This document shows positions 10,427 through 20,925 of a stretch of DNA of 64,000 nt, piece by piece (position 1 is the stretch's first letter; each line of letters begins with the position of its first letter). The DNA is from Amblyomma americanum (Eukaryota > Arthropoda > Arachnida > Ixodida > Ixodidae). Below the pieces are notes generated by a model. The model was not told where the DNA came from. It saw nothing but the letters and a program-made list of their open reading frames with translations, and made no database searches. The translations under genes and the position numbers were made by a program. Location of the stretch: NCBI RefSeq assembly GCF_052857255.1, contig NC_135497.1, positions 116,776,294 through 116,840,293 on the forward strand. Reading direction: 5' to 3'.

Positions 10427-12965
10427 GTCGGTGGGCCGTTGATGTGCCCGGCGGGGCTGGGTGGTTAGTGCAGTACTGCTCGCACTTGTCACACACCTGT
10501 CGTACGAAGTCTCTTCTGTAGGGTAGCGGTAGCATGGTTCTTTTACAAACTGGTTGCAGCCTTTTCGCTTAGTTTAGATCGCAAGTGTGAGCGCTCTGGA
10601 GAACTTAATATGCACGCTTCCCGATTGGCTTCGCATGAAATTTTTGAAACGCGACTTAGGAAGCCCCGCGCACAGAGCAGCTCATAAGTGAAACACTCCC
10701 TGGCGCTCAGCTACACAGGAAGCAGCGGTAGCACTTAACATAACTTCGTAGAGTCAGGCCCATTGAGCTTACATCACATACAAGTGTTATTTGTTGAGCT
10801 CCCTTCAACTAATCGCATGGAAACTGCACACACACAGCAATTTTTTTGTTGTTGAGAGAACATAGCAATAGCAGACAGGAAGCCAGTGTACGCAGCGTTA
10901 AACGGAGGTGGTGTGCCAAATTACTGCTCCGTTAAGAAGGCGACATTTTTGGCATTTTTGGACGTAACCGGTACCAGATTTTTTACAGAGTGGACTAGAT
11001 ATTTAGTGTAATCGTAGGCTATGAACAAAAGCTGACCACGAAGATCTTCCGCTCGCAGATTTGTTGCGCTAGTAGAAATTTTCGCGCAAGTTTATGTTTG
11101 CTATATGGGCATACAATTTCTTTTAAGAATATGGCTGAAATTTATCAAAGCAATTACGGTTTAGTCGTGTTTAAAAGCGCATCCAATAACGCTAGGCAGA
11201 AATCAAACTTAAGTGTCCAGCTCTGTGTGCATAATTTAGCAGCATCTAAACGAGGCTGTGCAAATCATGGCCGGAATTCTGAGCGTTATTGCAAGTTGAT
11301 TTCTATTTTTCGTATTTATTACGTTATTTGGACGGTTCCCTTTGAAAGCCAAACTTACAGACCCCAGTTACGGGAATTACTTTGCCGCGCAGTATACATA
11401 AGCGTCAGAATCAATAGCGTTGGCATGTCTGGGCAGTTGACAGGAAACATACCGAAAGAAGAGCCACCTCCTACACTATTTTGTCAGCTTCCTAAATTGG
11501 ACTTCTGGAACATTTTTATTTTAGCTCCATATCAGACTGCATAACATGAAGCAGAGTGCACGGTTACAGTACACGTATTATTGCGTTTTCTTTACAACGA
11601 CGATGCTTTTAAGAGGCAAAGCGATGGCAAGAGTGTTTCTATAGTGCAGAGGGACAAAAAATAGTGTATGACATCATCAGCACAACACGGATGCCATGTC
11701 ATTTCTCGGGTTGGAATATTTCAGTAGGAATAATGGCGCACTCTGCACGTACTTGAGCCTTGCCGAAGCCTGTAGCCTCAATGTAGTATACTGATCCCTA
11801 AACGCCACGGCGAAAAAGACGCTGCAGCTCGAATATGTAGTTTCCGGAATATTCGTATGGTGCAAGGCTAGAAAATCTATTTTTTTGAAATACAAACACG
11901 TTATAAACATGTTATAGTAGCGTATTTCGTGCAGCAGCGTCTTCGTCGGAACGTTCGCACCTCTACTGAAGCACTGTACCAGCTGACGCGTCTGCATTTG
12001 AAGTGCCATCTTCTTTCACGGCGATTTACACGATGAACTGTTCTTGGTTGTCCATGGCGACTTGAGGCGTGTGAGCCGGCGGTCATCTTCGTGTTTGCGG
12101 GGGGCGCAGGCGTACATCACTTGCACATGGGGCGTCCACTACGTGGGGCTGTTCCTGGTGAGCCTGGGCGTGTCTGGAGCGCTGTTCTCGCTCAGCTTCG
12201 GCTGGCTGCTGAACCTGACCGGCCGGTCGCAGATGGTCCTGCTCGGCGCCGTCGTAAACGTGGCCATGATCATCCTCATGCTGAGCTACGAGACCGGCTA
12301 CCTCCTCCTCGTTCTGCTTGTCGCCTCGGGTGTCTGGGGCATTGCCGACGCTGCCTGGACTACAAACATCATCTGTAAGCTTGGGACGTAACTAAGTTCT
12401 TTAGCTGCATGCCCTTTCACGAAGGCGGCGTTGTGTTCTTAACGAAGGTAAGTTGTATATGCAGAGAAAAGTCCAGCATCTTTTGGTTCTTTGTAATCTC
12501 GGCATGGCCACGCACGCGTTGTTGCGCTGAGATGCGAAGCCTGATCAGCCAGGGGCGCAGAGTTATGGCATGCTGGGCGAGTGCGGCTGTCCTTGCGCCG
12601 CAGCCTTCTACGCGGTGGCCTTCTGGCAGAACCCGGAGGCGGCGTTCGCCAGCTGTCACCTGTGGCGGTCCGTGGGCGCCATCGCTTCGCTGGGCTACAG
12701 CAACCTCGTGTGCACTGACATGAAGCTGTACATTCTCCTGTGCGCGCTCACCGTGGGCGTGGCTGGCTACTTCGCCGTGGACGCCGAAGTGAAGCGCTCC
12801 TCGGCCGCCGTGGCGCTGCCAAACGCCACCGTGGTCAACGCCACTGTCACGCCCATCGTGAGCGCGGCCGCGCTGCAGCCGCTCCCCGCAGCCTCGAGCC
12901 TAGACGCCGGCATCCCCGTTGTCATACCTGCTCTGCTCACCTCGAACCCTCTGGTGGCACAGTAA
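9485..12965 (+). CDS. UNC-93-like membrane protein, gene A (3 coding exons)
   Basis: Exons join as 9485-10426, 12110-12374 and 12604-12965: 1569 bp, 522 residues. Every junction is GT-AG and keeps frame (phase 0, then phase 1). Hydrophobic segments near residues 41-58, 78-98, 104-121, 126-146, 170-195, 239-262 and 291-312, plus four or five more in exons 2-3, give the roughly 11-12 spans of the UNC-93 branch of MFS-like proteins. Family-typical stretches include the ESGLGT region, NFYPHW, FGNLLSY and WGIADAAW. In C. elegans UNC-93 modulates the SUP-9 K+ channel and vertebrate UNC93B1 escorts Toll-like receptors; the role of arthropod UNC93A-like proteins is unsettled, so no substrate is claimed. 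The start is fixed by an in-frame TAA at 9464. The C-terminus carries an unusual Ala/Val/Pro-rich tail of about 60 residues with two NAT sequons. It shares its structure with gene B at 48605. Confidence 0.88.
10427..12109 (+). other. Intron 1 of UNC93 gene A
   Basis: 1683 bp, phase 0. Donor GTCGGT; acceptor GGGGCGCAG just before GCGTACATC. The acceptor has a weak, G-rich polypyrimidine tract, which is unusual, but homology to gene B (AYVSCALGIHYVG against AYITCTWGVHYVG) fixes the junction. AT-rich interior, no recognisable repeat inside. Confidence 0.78.
12110..12374 (+). CDS. UNC93 gene A, coding exon 2
   Basis: 265 bp (88 codons plus 1 base). It encodes the conserved GVHYVG loop and three hydrophobic spans ending in WGIADAAWTTNII. 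Donor ATCATCT|GTAAGC. Aligns along its whole length with gene B exon 2 (268 bp). Confidence 0.87.
12375..12603 (+). other. Intron 2 of UNC93 gene A
   Basis: 229 bp, phase 1, GTAAGC...GCCGCAG. The same phase and protein position as the second intron of gene B. No repeat seen. Confidence 0.82.
12604..12965 (+). CDS. UNC93 gene A, coding exon 3
   Basis: 362 bp including TAA at 12963-12965. It begins FYAVAFWQNPEAAFA, aligned with FYGTVFTDDEEAAFA of gene B. Two membrane spans are followed by a low-complexity Ala/Val/Pro-rich C-terminal extension absent from gene B. Confidence 0.86.
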
Positions 12966-13095
12966 ACTGGCCCCGTGCCGGCCTCTCCACTGGGGCGCCC
13001 CGTGTTGCTCCTCTCTCGCCCGCTCGGGTGGTGTGTGCGTGCGCCTTTTTGTTGTCGTTTGGAACTCGCTCTTGTGCTATGTTTCACGTGACATT

Positions 13096-13101
13096 ATTAA
13101 A
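13096..13101 (+). terminator. Candidate polyadenylation signal of gene A
   Basis: ATTAAA, the commonest variant signal, 131 bp after the stop codon and followed by a T/G-rich stretch. It is the best candidate nearby; no AATAAA precedes it after the stop. Confidence 0.45.
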
Positions 13102-13872
13102 TATGCCTCTTTCGTTGCCAATGTGGCCTCAAAAACGCCTTCACTGATGGCCTAAGAGGTTGCCAAGAACGTCCCAACTGCTGGCGCGGCCCATGTATAG
13201 CGTGGCTCTGGGAGCGCGCTGGAGCCGTCGGCGTACTATTAGTCGGCACAGCGTGTCGGAAATAATCGGGGGGATGCGTAAAAAAATCATATCACGGTAA
13301 TTAGTGGTTCTAGTGATCGGTGATTGATTGGTGTGTGATAGGCTATGACGAGTTTGTGAAATAATGGTACTTAATTGATTAATTAAATAAATGAAAAAAT
13401 GGGAAAGGGGTTCAAAGGTGTCAAAATGCTCAGAATGAAAAAGCGAATGCTTGACGATGGTAATTAAGAACATTGAGAGTGTGTAATTGATCAATTATTT
13501 GAAACAATTGAAAAAATTATCTGTGGTTTAAACTTTGGTTAACCCTGGTGGGATGCGAAAGCTTCTTTGCAAGGCCACGTTCACAAACGCCACACACACT
13601 GCCAAACGGATTGACTGTAAAGCGTCGATGAAATGCCCGGTGCCCGATGGGGCAGTTACCACCTGCCACAATGGGCAGGTTGTAATGATGACGTCAGTAG
13701 GTCACATGACCTGGCACGTGACACCTGTCACGTGACTGCACATGACGCCGCCCTCTAATCTAGCGTAGTGAAGCTTTCGCTTCAAAGAAATGAAAAATGC
13801 GTTCAAAGGTGCTTCCAACAGGCAAGGCGTCGAGCCGAACGGGCGATGGCGTTCCATGAACTCCGTGGCAGC

Positions 13873-13880
13873 GCTGCAAC
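13873..13880. repeat. Left 8-bp target site duplication (GCTGCAAC)
   Basis: GCTGCAAC immediately precedes the CAGAGGTGGGC terminus; an identical octamer follows the right terminus at 18264-18271. Confidence 0.9.
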
Positions 13881-14090
13881 CAGAGGTGGGCAACCTCATG
13901 AGGTTTTGACCTCATGAGGTCGACCTCAGCCTCAAAATGACCTCAACCTCACGTCGTGAGGTGAGGTCGGCGACGGCTCGAAAGTTTGTGAGTGACGTCA
14001 GCAAATCACATCTCCACCTCACGCGTGAGTTTGAGGTTGAGTGAAGTCGTCATTCAGTGAGGTCTAAATGTTGAGGTCGACACTTTTTGC
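13881..14090. repeat. Left TIR and subterminal GACCTCA repeats of hAT copy 2
   Basis: After the terminal CAGAGGTGGGCA, the motif GACCTCA and its complement recur about a dozen times, with palindromes such as CCTCATGAGG and TGAGGTCGACCTCA. Confidence 0.82.
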
Positions 14091-16149
14091 AGTTGCCGTG
14101 TCTTACTTCGCCAAGTGCCGCTTCCGAAGCGGAGTTCGAGCGCACCGCCGCAGTGGTCATGCAATGACGCTTGGTGTTCGGTTTCCCCTGTCTAGACAAC
14201 CGGATGCCGCAGTCCGCTCTTTGCTTCCGATGCTGCGCCGTAATGTCCGCTCAGCCCGAGCCGACAGGAGGACGCACCCCTCTGGTCTTCCTGCAGGAGG
14301 GAGTGCTGCTGTCACAGCACGCCACTCTCCCTCCCCTTGCCCCGCCGGCGTAGCACCCGTAGCTGCCTACCGGTCGGCTCAAACTCCCGGGAGGGCGCAA
14401 AGCAGGTAACTCACGTTGACCCGCGGTAGCTTTGTTTGATGCCGCCAACAAATAAGTTCAGTCCAACAAGCTTGCAATAAATTCGTCGCAGCGCGGATGG
14501 CCCCAAGCTAGACTGCTTCGTGTTCATGCTCGTTGCCGGCGCTGACGTCATGGCTCTTGCTTTGTAGTCGAGTGAAGGTAATCCTGCTGTGCCTTACAAG
14601 CTGACTTAACAGAAACTGGAGCAGTCGGCACAGGCGAGAGAATGTGATTCAGGCGGTTCTTAACAAGGACACCTGCTGATTTCATTAAAAAAGCACGAAG
14701 CCAGAAAAACCTGTATAAGACCGTCGAAGCTTTTGATAGATGCCTTTCCCTTTCGAATCTCGCACTACCTCTGTATATTCCCGTTCAGTAATGCAAGCAG
14801 GTGCAAACATAATTTCACTTTTATATTCTTCCGAATAACCTCTCTTTGGTCTCCGGTTCCTTGTGCCTTCTCGGAAATTCACATATTATGCCGAAACACC
14901 GCAGCACGGGCCGAACGTACCAGCATAGTGGTGTTACAGCGCTGAAACAAATGCAAAACTATAATTAATGTATGGTGATGTGGTAGCCGATTCCTTTTCC
15001 TTTTTTGTAATGAAGATGTGTGAATAGAACTGACTACGTGCTGGCGCTGTGGTTCTGAGTTGCTCTTTCAAACCTTCTAATATGACCTTTAATGGGGCAC
15101 ACTGTTGTTCGCTTCTGCTTTTAGTGTGCGATTTTGTTTGTATGTTTCTAATCATTTTGCTTTTTTTTTCTTTCTCGTATGAGATCAGTATTGGCCTGCC
15201 TTATAGACGACAGGCTCTGCCCGCCATATTTTCTTTAACTATTTTGCAGAGACCCATCATTCACCTTTAACGGCTTAGCAGAATGCTCACGCGATGCTAG
15301 CATGTAAAAAACGTCGAGGAGGCTGGTGCACCATTGATTAGTTCTGTTTTTAAGGAAAACAAGTTATTGAACTGAAGCAGCTTGTCTCAGACTTGTTGAC
15401 GAAATGGTGCCCAGAATTCTGTTCAGGTGTATGGGTATTCAGGCGGTGTTTTTTTTTTTCCTCTCTGTGTGTGTGGGGGGGTCTCTGGAAAAGATTTTGC
15501 TGTGGCGAAATATGAACGGAGAGCAGTGGTGCTCTTGACAGCGAGAGCGGTTCACGCTGCCCACTCTAGGCCAGTTGTTTTGAGCCATGTGATTTTAATA
15601 GTCGGCACAGTGTTCGAAGACAATCTAGCCCTTTCTTGCAAAATGCCGCGGGATCACCGAGTCACCGGAGAATTCCCAGGATTTCGAAACCATTACCATC
15701 GCGACCTGGAAGGAGGTTGCGGAAACGGGGGAGTGTCTTGACCTCCCAGGAACATCAGCATCATCATCCCTAATTATTAGCTGCAGGTATTCCTATTTTC
15801 CCGCACAGAAATTGTCTTCGGTTGCTGAGTAATGTGCAATATTTAATCAATACTCTGGCAACTTTTAATTTGGTAGCGGTATATCAGACTTCCCCGGGCT
15901 CATAGAGACGCACTATTAGCATTATAATCATCATCATCATCATCATCTCGAGGGTCAACGGCATGTGTCGTTGCATGATCTTTGCAGTGTGTCATATATG
16001 ACAACTGGCGCGTTTACCTGCTGGACAATCCGAATGTCATTAATGTGAACCGGGTTGTGGGCACTCTTTGCAATGCGTCATGCGCGCATGTGTAGCAATG
16101 TGGGATCCATATGGATCTTGAAATTGGGGCGCGAGGGGGTGTATGGGGG

Positions 16150-16285
16150 CCTGGTATGACATGAAATTACATCATTGACACGTGACTAGTTGTGACGTCA
16201 TATTACATCGTCGGCACGTGACAAGGTTTGACGTCTAATTAAATCGTTGTCACGAGACCTGGCATGGCGTCACATTCATATGATG
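16150..16285. repeat. Short imperfect tandem repeat with TGACGTCA and CACGTGAC cores
   Basis: Three to four degenerate units of about 40-50 bp inside the hAT copy, each combining a (T)GACGTC box, an ATTA(C/A)ATCGT stretch and (CACGTGAC / CACGAGAC). Confidence 0.55.
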
Positions 16286-16386
16286 CCATAACTAATTACA
16301 CTAATTAGCTTTAGCATTACCTAATAAAATTAATTAACTTACAATAATTGCGCGACGTGATCATCTTCGTCGCGTGACTCGTCTGC

Positions 16387-17220
16387 TTGTGGCGTCACAT
16401 GGTGCCATTTTGCAGAGCGAAAGCTCTGCAGAAAAAGTTAGCCAATAGACAGGACGTGGTTTACACGGACGCGGCGGAATATGAAGGCAGAACGGGTTTC
16501 GTAGCCCTAGCGACCAGGGAGGGCGGAGACCGAGTCTCGTGCTGCAGCACCCAACAGAGTGATGCAACAGCGGCTGAGGAGGTAGCCATTGCGCTGGCTT
16601 TAATTCAACTGAATGTTAGGGTGATTATAACAGATTCCAAATCGGCTATCCGCAACTACAACGCAGGCAGGGTATCTGTCGAAGCAGTCAAAATTCTCAC
16701 AGCCGGCCCGACACCGGCAGAACTAATTAACCTTGTTTGGACTCCGGCCCACGAGGGCCTCCGGGGAAACGAGACAGCGCACGCATTGGCCCGAGGACTC
16801 ACACACCGGGACCCCAATGCGGTCTCGTCGAGTAGAGAGTCCCTTCAGACGAGCGAGGAGCTGAACACGTACCAAGATATTCTTAACCATTACAGATTAG
16901 GAAGACAGACATTACCTGGAGCATGCAAGGGCCTCAGCAAAAAGGAAGAGGTCATATGGAGAAAGTTACAGGCGGGAGTTTTTCCGAACCCAGTCGCACT
17001 AAGCAGATGGCATCCGGCGATCCAAGACCCCAGGTGTAAACAGTGTAATGAAATAGCAGACATGATCCACATGGTGTGGACATGCCCTAGCCACAACGAA
17101 CCAGACAGGAATATAGAGTCCTGGGAGGCTTTAATGGCCAGCCAGAAAGAAGAAGATCAAAAAGAAGTCATCCGTCTGGCCCTGGACACCGCTGAATCCC
17201 AAGGGATCCCAGCCTGCTGA
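16387..17220 (+). pseudogene. LINE ORF2 C-terminal fragment: RNase H and CCHC knuckle
   Basis: A 277-codon open frame, intact over its length but missing the endonuclease and RT of the parent ORF2; the first codons derive from the insertion flank. RNase H motifs are visible: VVYTDAA (Asp28), TAAEEVAIA (Glu64/65), ITDSKSAI (Asp83) and TPAHEGLRGNE (His122). The family's final Asp position reads His (NETAHALARG, His132). The same His occurs in the separate LINE fragment at 38690-39812 (NEEAHRFARG), so it looks like a lineage feature rather than damage. A zinc knuckle C-x2-C-x7-H-x4-C (Cys217, Cys220, His228, Cys233) follows, as in I/Ingi-like LINEs. Confidence 0.82.
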
Positions 17221-17309
17221 AAGGGGAGGAAGATGACGGCGGTCAAGACTCGTCTTTTTCGCCCTCTGATTCCTTGACGGGTGCAAATAAAGTTATTTCA
17301 TCATCATTG
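16390..17309 (+). mobile_element. 5'-truncated LINE (RNase H-type) nested in the hAT element
   Basis: The last part of a non-LTR retrotransposon: RNase H domain, cysteine knuckle, stop at 17218-17220, short 3' UTR, AATAAA at 17286-17291 and a TCATCATCATT tail. 5' truncation with an intact 3' end is the normal outcome of target-primed reverse transcription. The left edge is approximate because no target duplication could be identified. Confidence 0.82.
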
Positions 17310-18052
17310 CGCACACTTTTTTGCGATTATGACCTTGAAAGTGAGCCATCTAATGATTTCGCATTAACAAAAGAAGCCGCTCGCTTCTACAGAGACATAA
17401 ATACATAAATACAAAGCGCTTCTGTTGGTGCACTACAGTCGCAGCTTGTTAAGTGTTTTCGAAGGCAGCGTACAGAGGACTGAAAAGAGCGTTTGCTGGG
17501 TGACAAAATTATTATATACGCTGAGTCCTCTCGGTATGCCGGATAGAGCGAGAAAATCGAAATATACTGATATGCGTCTGCGTAACCGTCGCATTGGAAA
17601 GTACATCGACGACCAGTTTCTTTACATTCATTAACTTTTCCCAAGTCTAAAAAGAGTATCGTGAGTACTCTCCCCCCCCTCCCAATTTCTGATAGATGGT
17701 GTAGGTCTGTGTTTTTCAGTTGCCGGTTCTTGCGTGAATGAGCGAGAGGCATCCAATACGAACAAGTTTATATAGGTATACACGAAGCAGGTTGCCGAAT
17801 ATTGACACTGGTAAAGTATTCACCGACGTACTGGTAGTAATCGTTTATGGGGCACCCCTGCCCGCAGGCCATAAACTCTTCAATTGTTCATCCCAGATTA
17901 CAGGCTTCTCCTAATGCGTGCACATCAATAGTGTCTGTACACACCTTATTAAATAATACCATCACAATTTTGGCTTTCCTGTCTCACCGGATTCTCAGAA
18001 TTGTTTTTAACTGAACTACTTACTCGCTTTTTGTTTTTGTTTTTGTTTTATG

Positions 18053-18263
18053 GGGTCGAACAGCCGACCTCAACCTCAATTTAACCTCAACCTCTGAGGA
18101 TGAGGTTAGGTTGAGTGAGGTCGGCAGTGGCCTCAGGAAAAGCGAGGTGAGGGCGTCTCAGGAGACCTCAACCTCAACTGGTTGAGGTTGAGTGAGGTCG
18201 GCATGTTTTTTTTTTTGAGGTTGAGGTGAGGTCGAGATTTTTGAGGTCGAATGCCCACCTCTG
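18053..18263. repeat. Right TIR and subterminal GACCTCA repeats of hAT copy 2
   Basis: The array of CCTCAACCTCA/TGAGGTTGAG units is the mirror image of the left end in composition but not in exact arrangement. It ends in GCCCACCTCTG. Confidence 0.82.
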
Positions 18264-18271
18264 GCTGCAAC
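18264..18271. repeat. Right 8-bp target site duplication (GCTGCAAC)
   Basis: GCTGCAAC directly after the terminal GCCCACCTCTG. Perfect copy of 13873-13880. Confidence 0.9.
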
Positions 18272-19554
18272 ACGCTGTCGCGTTTCACTCTTATAGGCGA
18301 AGCTTAAGCGTCCTCCAATTTTTTCTGTTGTCACAGCGGGATGGTAGCGGCGACGCGCGGGTTCTCGAGTACCAATTTGCTCGTTCACCTCATGGGTATA
18401 CTTGTCTGCTGGAGGCTTCATCTGCGGCTGTGAGAACAGTTAAGCAGCGGCGGTGCTCAGCCTTCATTGCTATAGAAAATTAAATGTTCAGACTCTCATA
18501 CAACACTTTCTTCTTATCTTAATTTGCTGTGTGAGAGTGTGGAACGGGGAAACGCGTTATGACCGCGCTTTTGTTGGGACTCAGCCTGCGCGGAAGCACA
18601 CAGGGCTGCGGCTGGGCGCTATGCGTATAGTATACGCAAATTAAACAGAATATTTCACGTTCGTATTCTCCAAAAATGTGATAAACAGAACATAGGTTGT
18701 CTACTGCGTGTTAACGCCATTACTAATCCGTTATATAGCGAGTGCTGTATGATGGAATATGGGGTAAATTTTGCTATTATTTAGCGCGTGATGGTTTAGC
18801 AGCTGTGGTGGTTTATACAGGGTGACATTTACCACCCGCTGATATCGGCACAGCTGTTTGAGCGAGTTCCTTTGCTGTCGGTGTAGTATGCCATGATCGA
18901 AAACGATCACGTCATCCGAAGTGTGCCCACTCCCACGTCCAGCGGGTCCACATGACCACAGATGGAGCATCATCGAGACCGGCCACTGTCTGGGACCCAT
19001 GTGTGCCATCTGTGCTCAGCTCCAGCTGGGAAACACTTTGTTCGGGCAACAGCAGAATGCTATAGGGTTTTCGGTTGCAACCTACGACGACGCCGTTTGC
19101 ACAAACACTGCGCTGTTTGTGCACAGCGCTATCTGTCCCCAGCGCGCTGTTTTTTCCGGCATGCAATGCCAACCAACCCATCGCTCCCCACTCATAGACG
19201 TTTAATCATTCCTACACCGTGCAAGGAAACCAGTGCTGCCCCAACAACATTTCGTGTAGCCTGAGGCTCCACACGAGAAGAGACCAAGTTACACAAACGC
19301 CTTTGCGTGGCGCCGCTTCCGCACGGAAGGCTTTAAACATAGTTTAACTGCAAAGGTGATGGCGTTTTTTTTTCTCGTATGGTGCAATGATTGCACGAGT
19401 TATTTGCCCGATGCAGGCACGTAGCCAGAATATTTTTTAACGAAAGTGGGGGGGGGGGGGGGGGCGAAGGTGAGGGGTCCGCTTTCTGAGGAGTTGTGCC
19501 TCAACAGCGTGACTTTTTGGGCTTGTTGGTGCATCATCGTAGAGAGACTGTAGC
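18264..19554. other. Unassigned sequence between the hAT element and a PLE fragment
   Basis: Overlapping short ORFs lie at 18921-19264. One frame has repeated Cys-x2-Cys pairs (CHLCSAP, CAVCAQ) and might be a transposase zinc-finger remnant, but I cannot name a family. A G-run is at 19447-19464. Nothing else recognised. Confidence 0.35.
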
Positions 19555-19850
19555 GCAGCAGTGGGGACGGGGACGTGCTGGAGGCCTTCCACATTAAAAG
19601 GCTATCTGATCGCTGCGCGAGTGATCCTTCCTTACAGATTTATACTTCTGAATGTGATTTTCTGGATTCCCTTTCGCCTCGTCACGGCGCTGGTGTATGA
19701 CGTGTGTGCCTCCAACTGTCTGCGCATGCTTGTTTTTTCGGATATATATTCCGGGTGTTAAGACCCAATAAACAGTTGGTAGTAGCGCTCGTCTGTCGTC
19801 TTGTGTGTTTCTTCTCTGTCTTCGTCTAAGTTTTGCGCTAACTTCTTCTA
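19555..19850 (+). mobile_element. Penelope-like element, C-terminal end and terminal region
   Basis: In one frame the translation reads VLEAFHIKRLSDRCASDPSLQ, matching the segment after the GIY-YIG domain of PLE proteins (EA-(Y/F)-x-I-K... CVS-PS). It is followed by the AATAAACAGTTGGTAGT and CGTCTGTCGTCTTGTGTG stretch that resembles the terminal repeat edge of the PLE copy at 52810-53995. The rest of the element is absent. Confidence 0.6.
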
Positions 19851-20469
19851 TATCATGCAAAGCCAACTTGCCCGACAACACGCTCTTCTGACGTGTTGTT
19901 CGTTCCTTCATAGTGTTTCCCCGTCCCCTGCTGCGCTAGAGTCTCGCCGTGAGTTGTGCCTTCCGCACATAACATTAAGCTGTGTCGCAATTTTTTTTCT
20001 TTCGTCTAACCTCATCATCTTGATTTTCTTAATACGGCGGTTGCTGATTTAGCCTTCTCCCTGGTAGCTTCGCTCATTTCTCCAGCGAGGATTTGCACCA
20101 CTTTTTACCCAAGTAGCCTTCCCTTTGCGATTTCTTATAATTAAAAAAAAAGAAAGCAGAAAGCGAAGCTGTCGCTTCTTTTTCGCCTTCCGCATATCTC
20201 ACTCTTCGTGTCGCAGGATTGTGCGTTTCCTGCATGTAATGATTGTAAGATTCAGATGCCGGCTGTACAGTCTCATTTTTTTAATCGGCGTGTTTTGGGA
20301 GATGGAATTGTGAACTACTCAAAAGTTGCTGTCTTCCATGTAGAGCTGTCTATATATAGCCTGTCGAGATTGAACGACTTTATTTGCGAGTAAATTTAGC
20401 TCGCGCGGCAGCATATTGGCCTACACGAGACGCTTGTGCGGTTCGGATAAGCACCCAGCTGACGTGCCC

Positions 20470-20925
20470 CTGGACGTTTTAGGGGTATGTTCGGCATCAC
20501 AACATACATTTATCGTGACGTTCTAAAAAGATATCAACTTCGAAATGACGTTGCATACGTTTTATGCTCTTCAAGACCGCCTACCAATGATTAACGAGTG
20601 GCTTCTTTCATAAGTACACTGGGAAATGAGAAAATAAGTTTGGAAAAGTTTGTTTACAGCTGTTCTATGGGCCGCGCTTCCGCCCGGGCCGGCAACCCGG
20701 ACAACTACGGCGCACACATATTGTGGTGTTTTAAGAATACCTTGGCTTCCAAATGACGTTCTATACTTGAATATTTTGTTCTAGGGTGTACTGGGTTTTT
20801 GTTAACGAAGAAACGTCCTCATAGCTGCGCTGTGAAATCGGGAAAACTACTTTGAAAATTTTGATCTATACATGCATTTCTATGGGCCGTCCCTCCACTG
20901 GACGGCAGCTCCACTGCACCTTGCT
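20470..20925. repeat. Diverged tandem duplication, unit about 225-235 bp
   Basis: Two neighbouring blocks share the order AATGACGTT(G/C)..., a TGGGAAA/TCGGGAAAA block, TTTGAAAA/TTGGAAAAG, and CTATGGGCCG with a pyrimidine-rich end (20668-20690 and 20881-20905). By eye the similarity is moderate; the copies are old. Confidence 0.5.

Larger units (their letters stand above)
12966..13880. other. 3' flank of gene A up to the hAT element
   Basis: Contains the probable 3' UTR, then AT-rich sequence (13260-13530). At 13685-13745 there is a cluster of TGACGTCA, GGTCACATGACC and two CACGTGAC motifs of the kind seen again inside the neighbouring transposon. The last 8 bp (13873-13880, GCTGCAAC) are the left target duplication of the hAT element. 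Confidence 0.5.
13881..18263 (+). mobile_element. hAT-like DNA transposon, copy 2, complete ends with 8-bp TSD
   Basis: Begins CAGAGGTGGGCA and ends in the complement of the same sequence (GCCCACCTCTG). It is flanked by perfect 8-bp duplications GCTGCAAC at 13873-13880 and 18264-18271. An 8-bp TSD with CAG-type termini is the hAT superfamily signature. Both ends carry arrays of GACCTCA subterminal repeats. Length is 4383 bp including a nested LINE 3' fragment (about 16390-17309). No transposase domain (for example the hAT C-terminal dimerisation motif) was recognised in the ORFs, so it is probably non-autonomous. Its first 2 kb is duplicated in inverse orientation at 5491-7496. Confidence 0.9.

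Noticed and set aside
9485..10468. Gene A as a single-exon 327-aa protein
   Set aside because: The last 13 codons read into the intron. Joining at 10426 to 12110 restores the conserved protein and matches gene B.
18921..19264. Possible piggyBac-type Cys-rich C-terminus
   Set aside because: The Cys pairs do not follow the family spacing and the frame is broken, so the family was not assigned.
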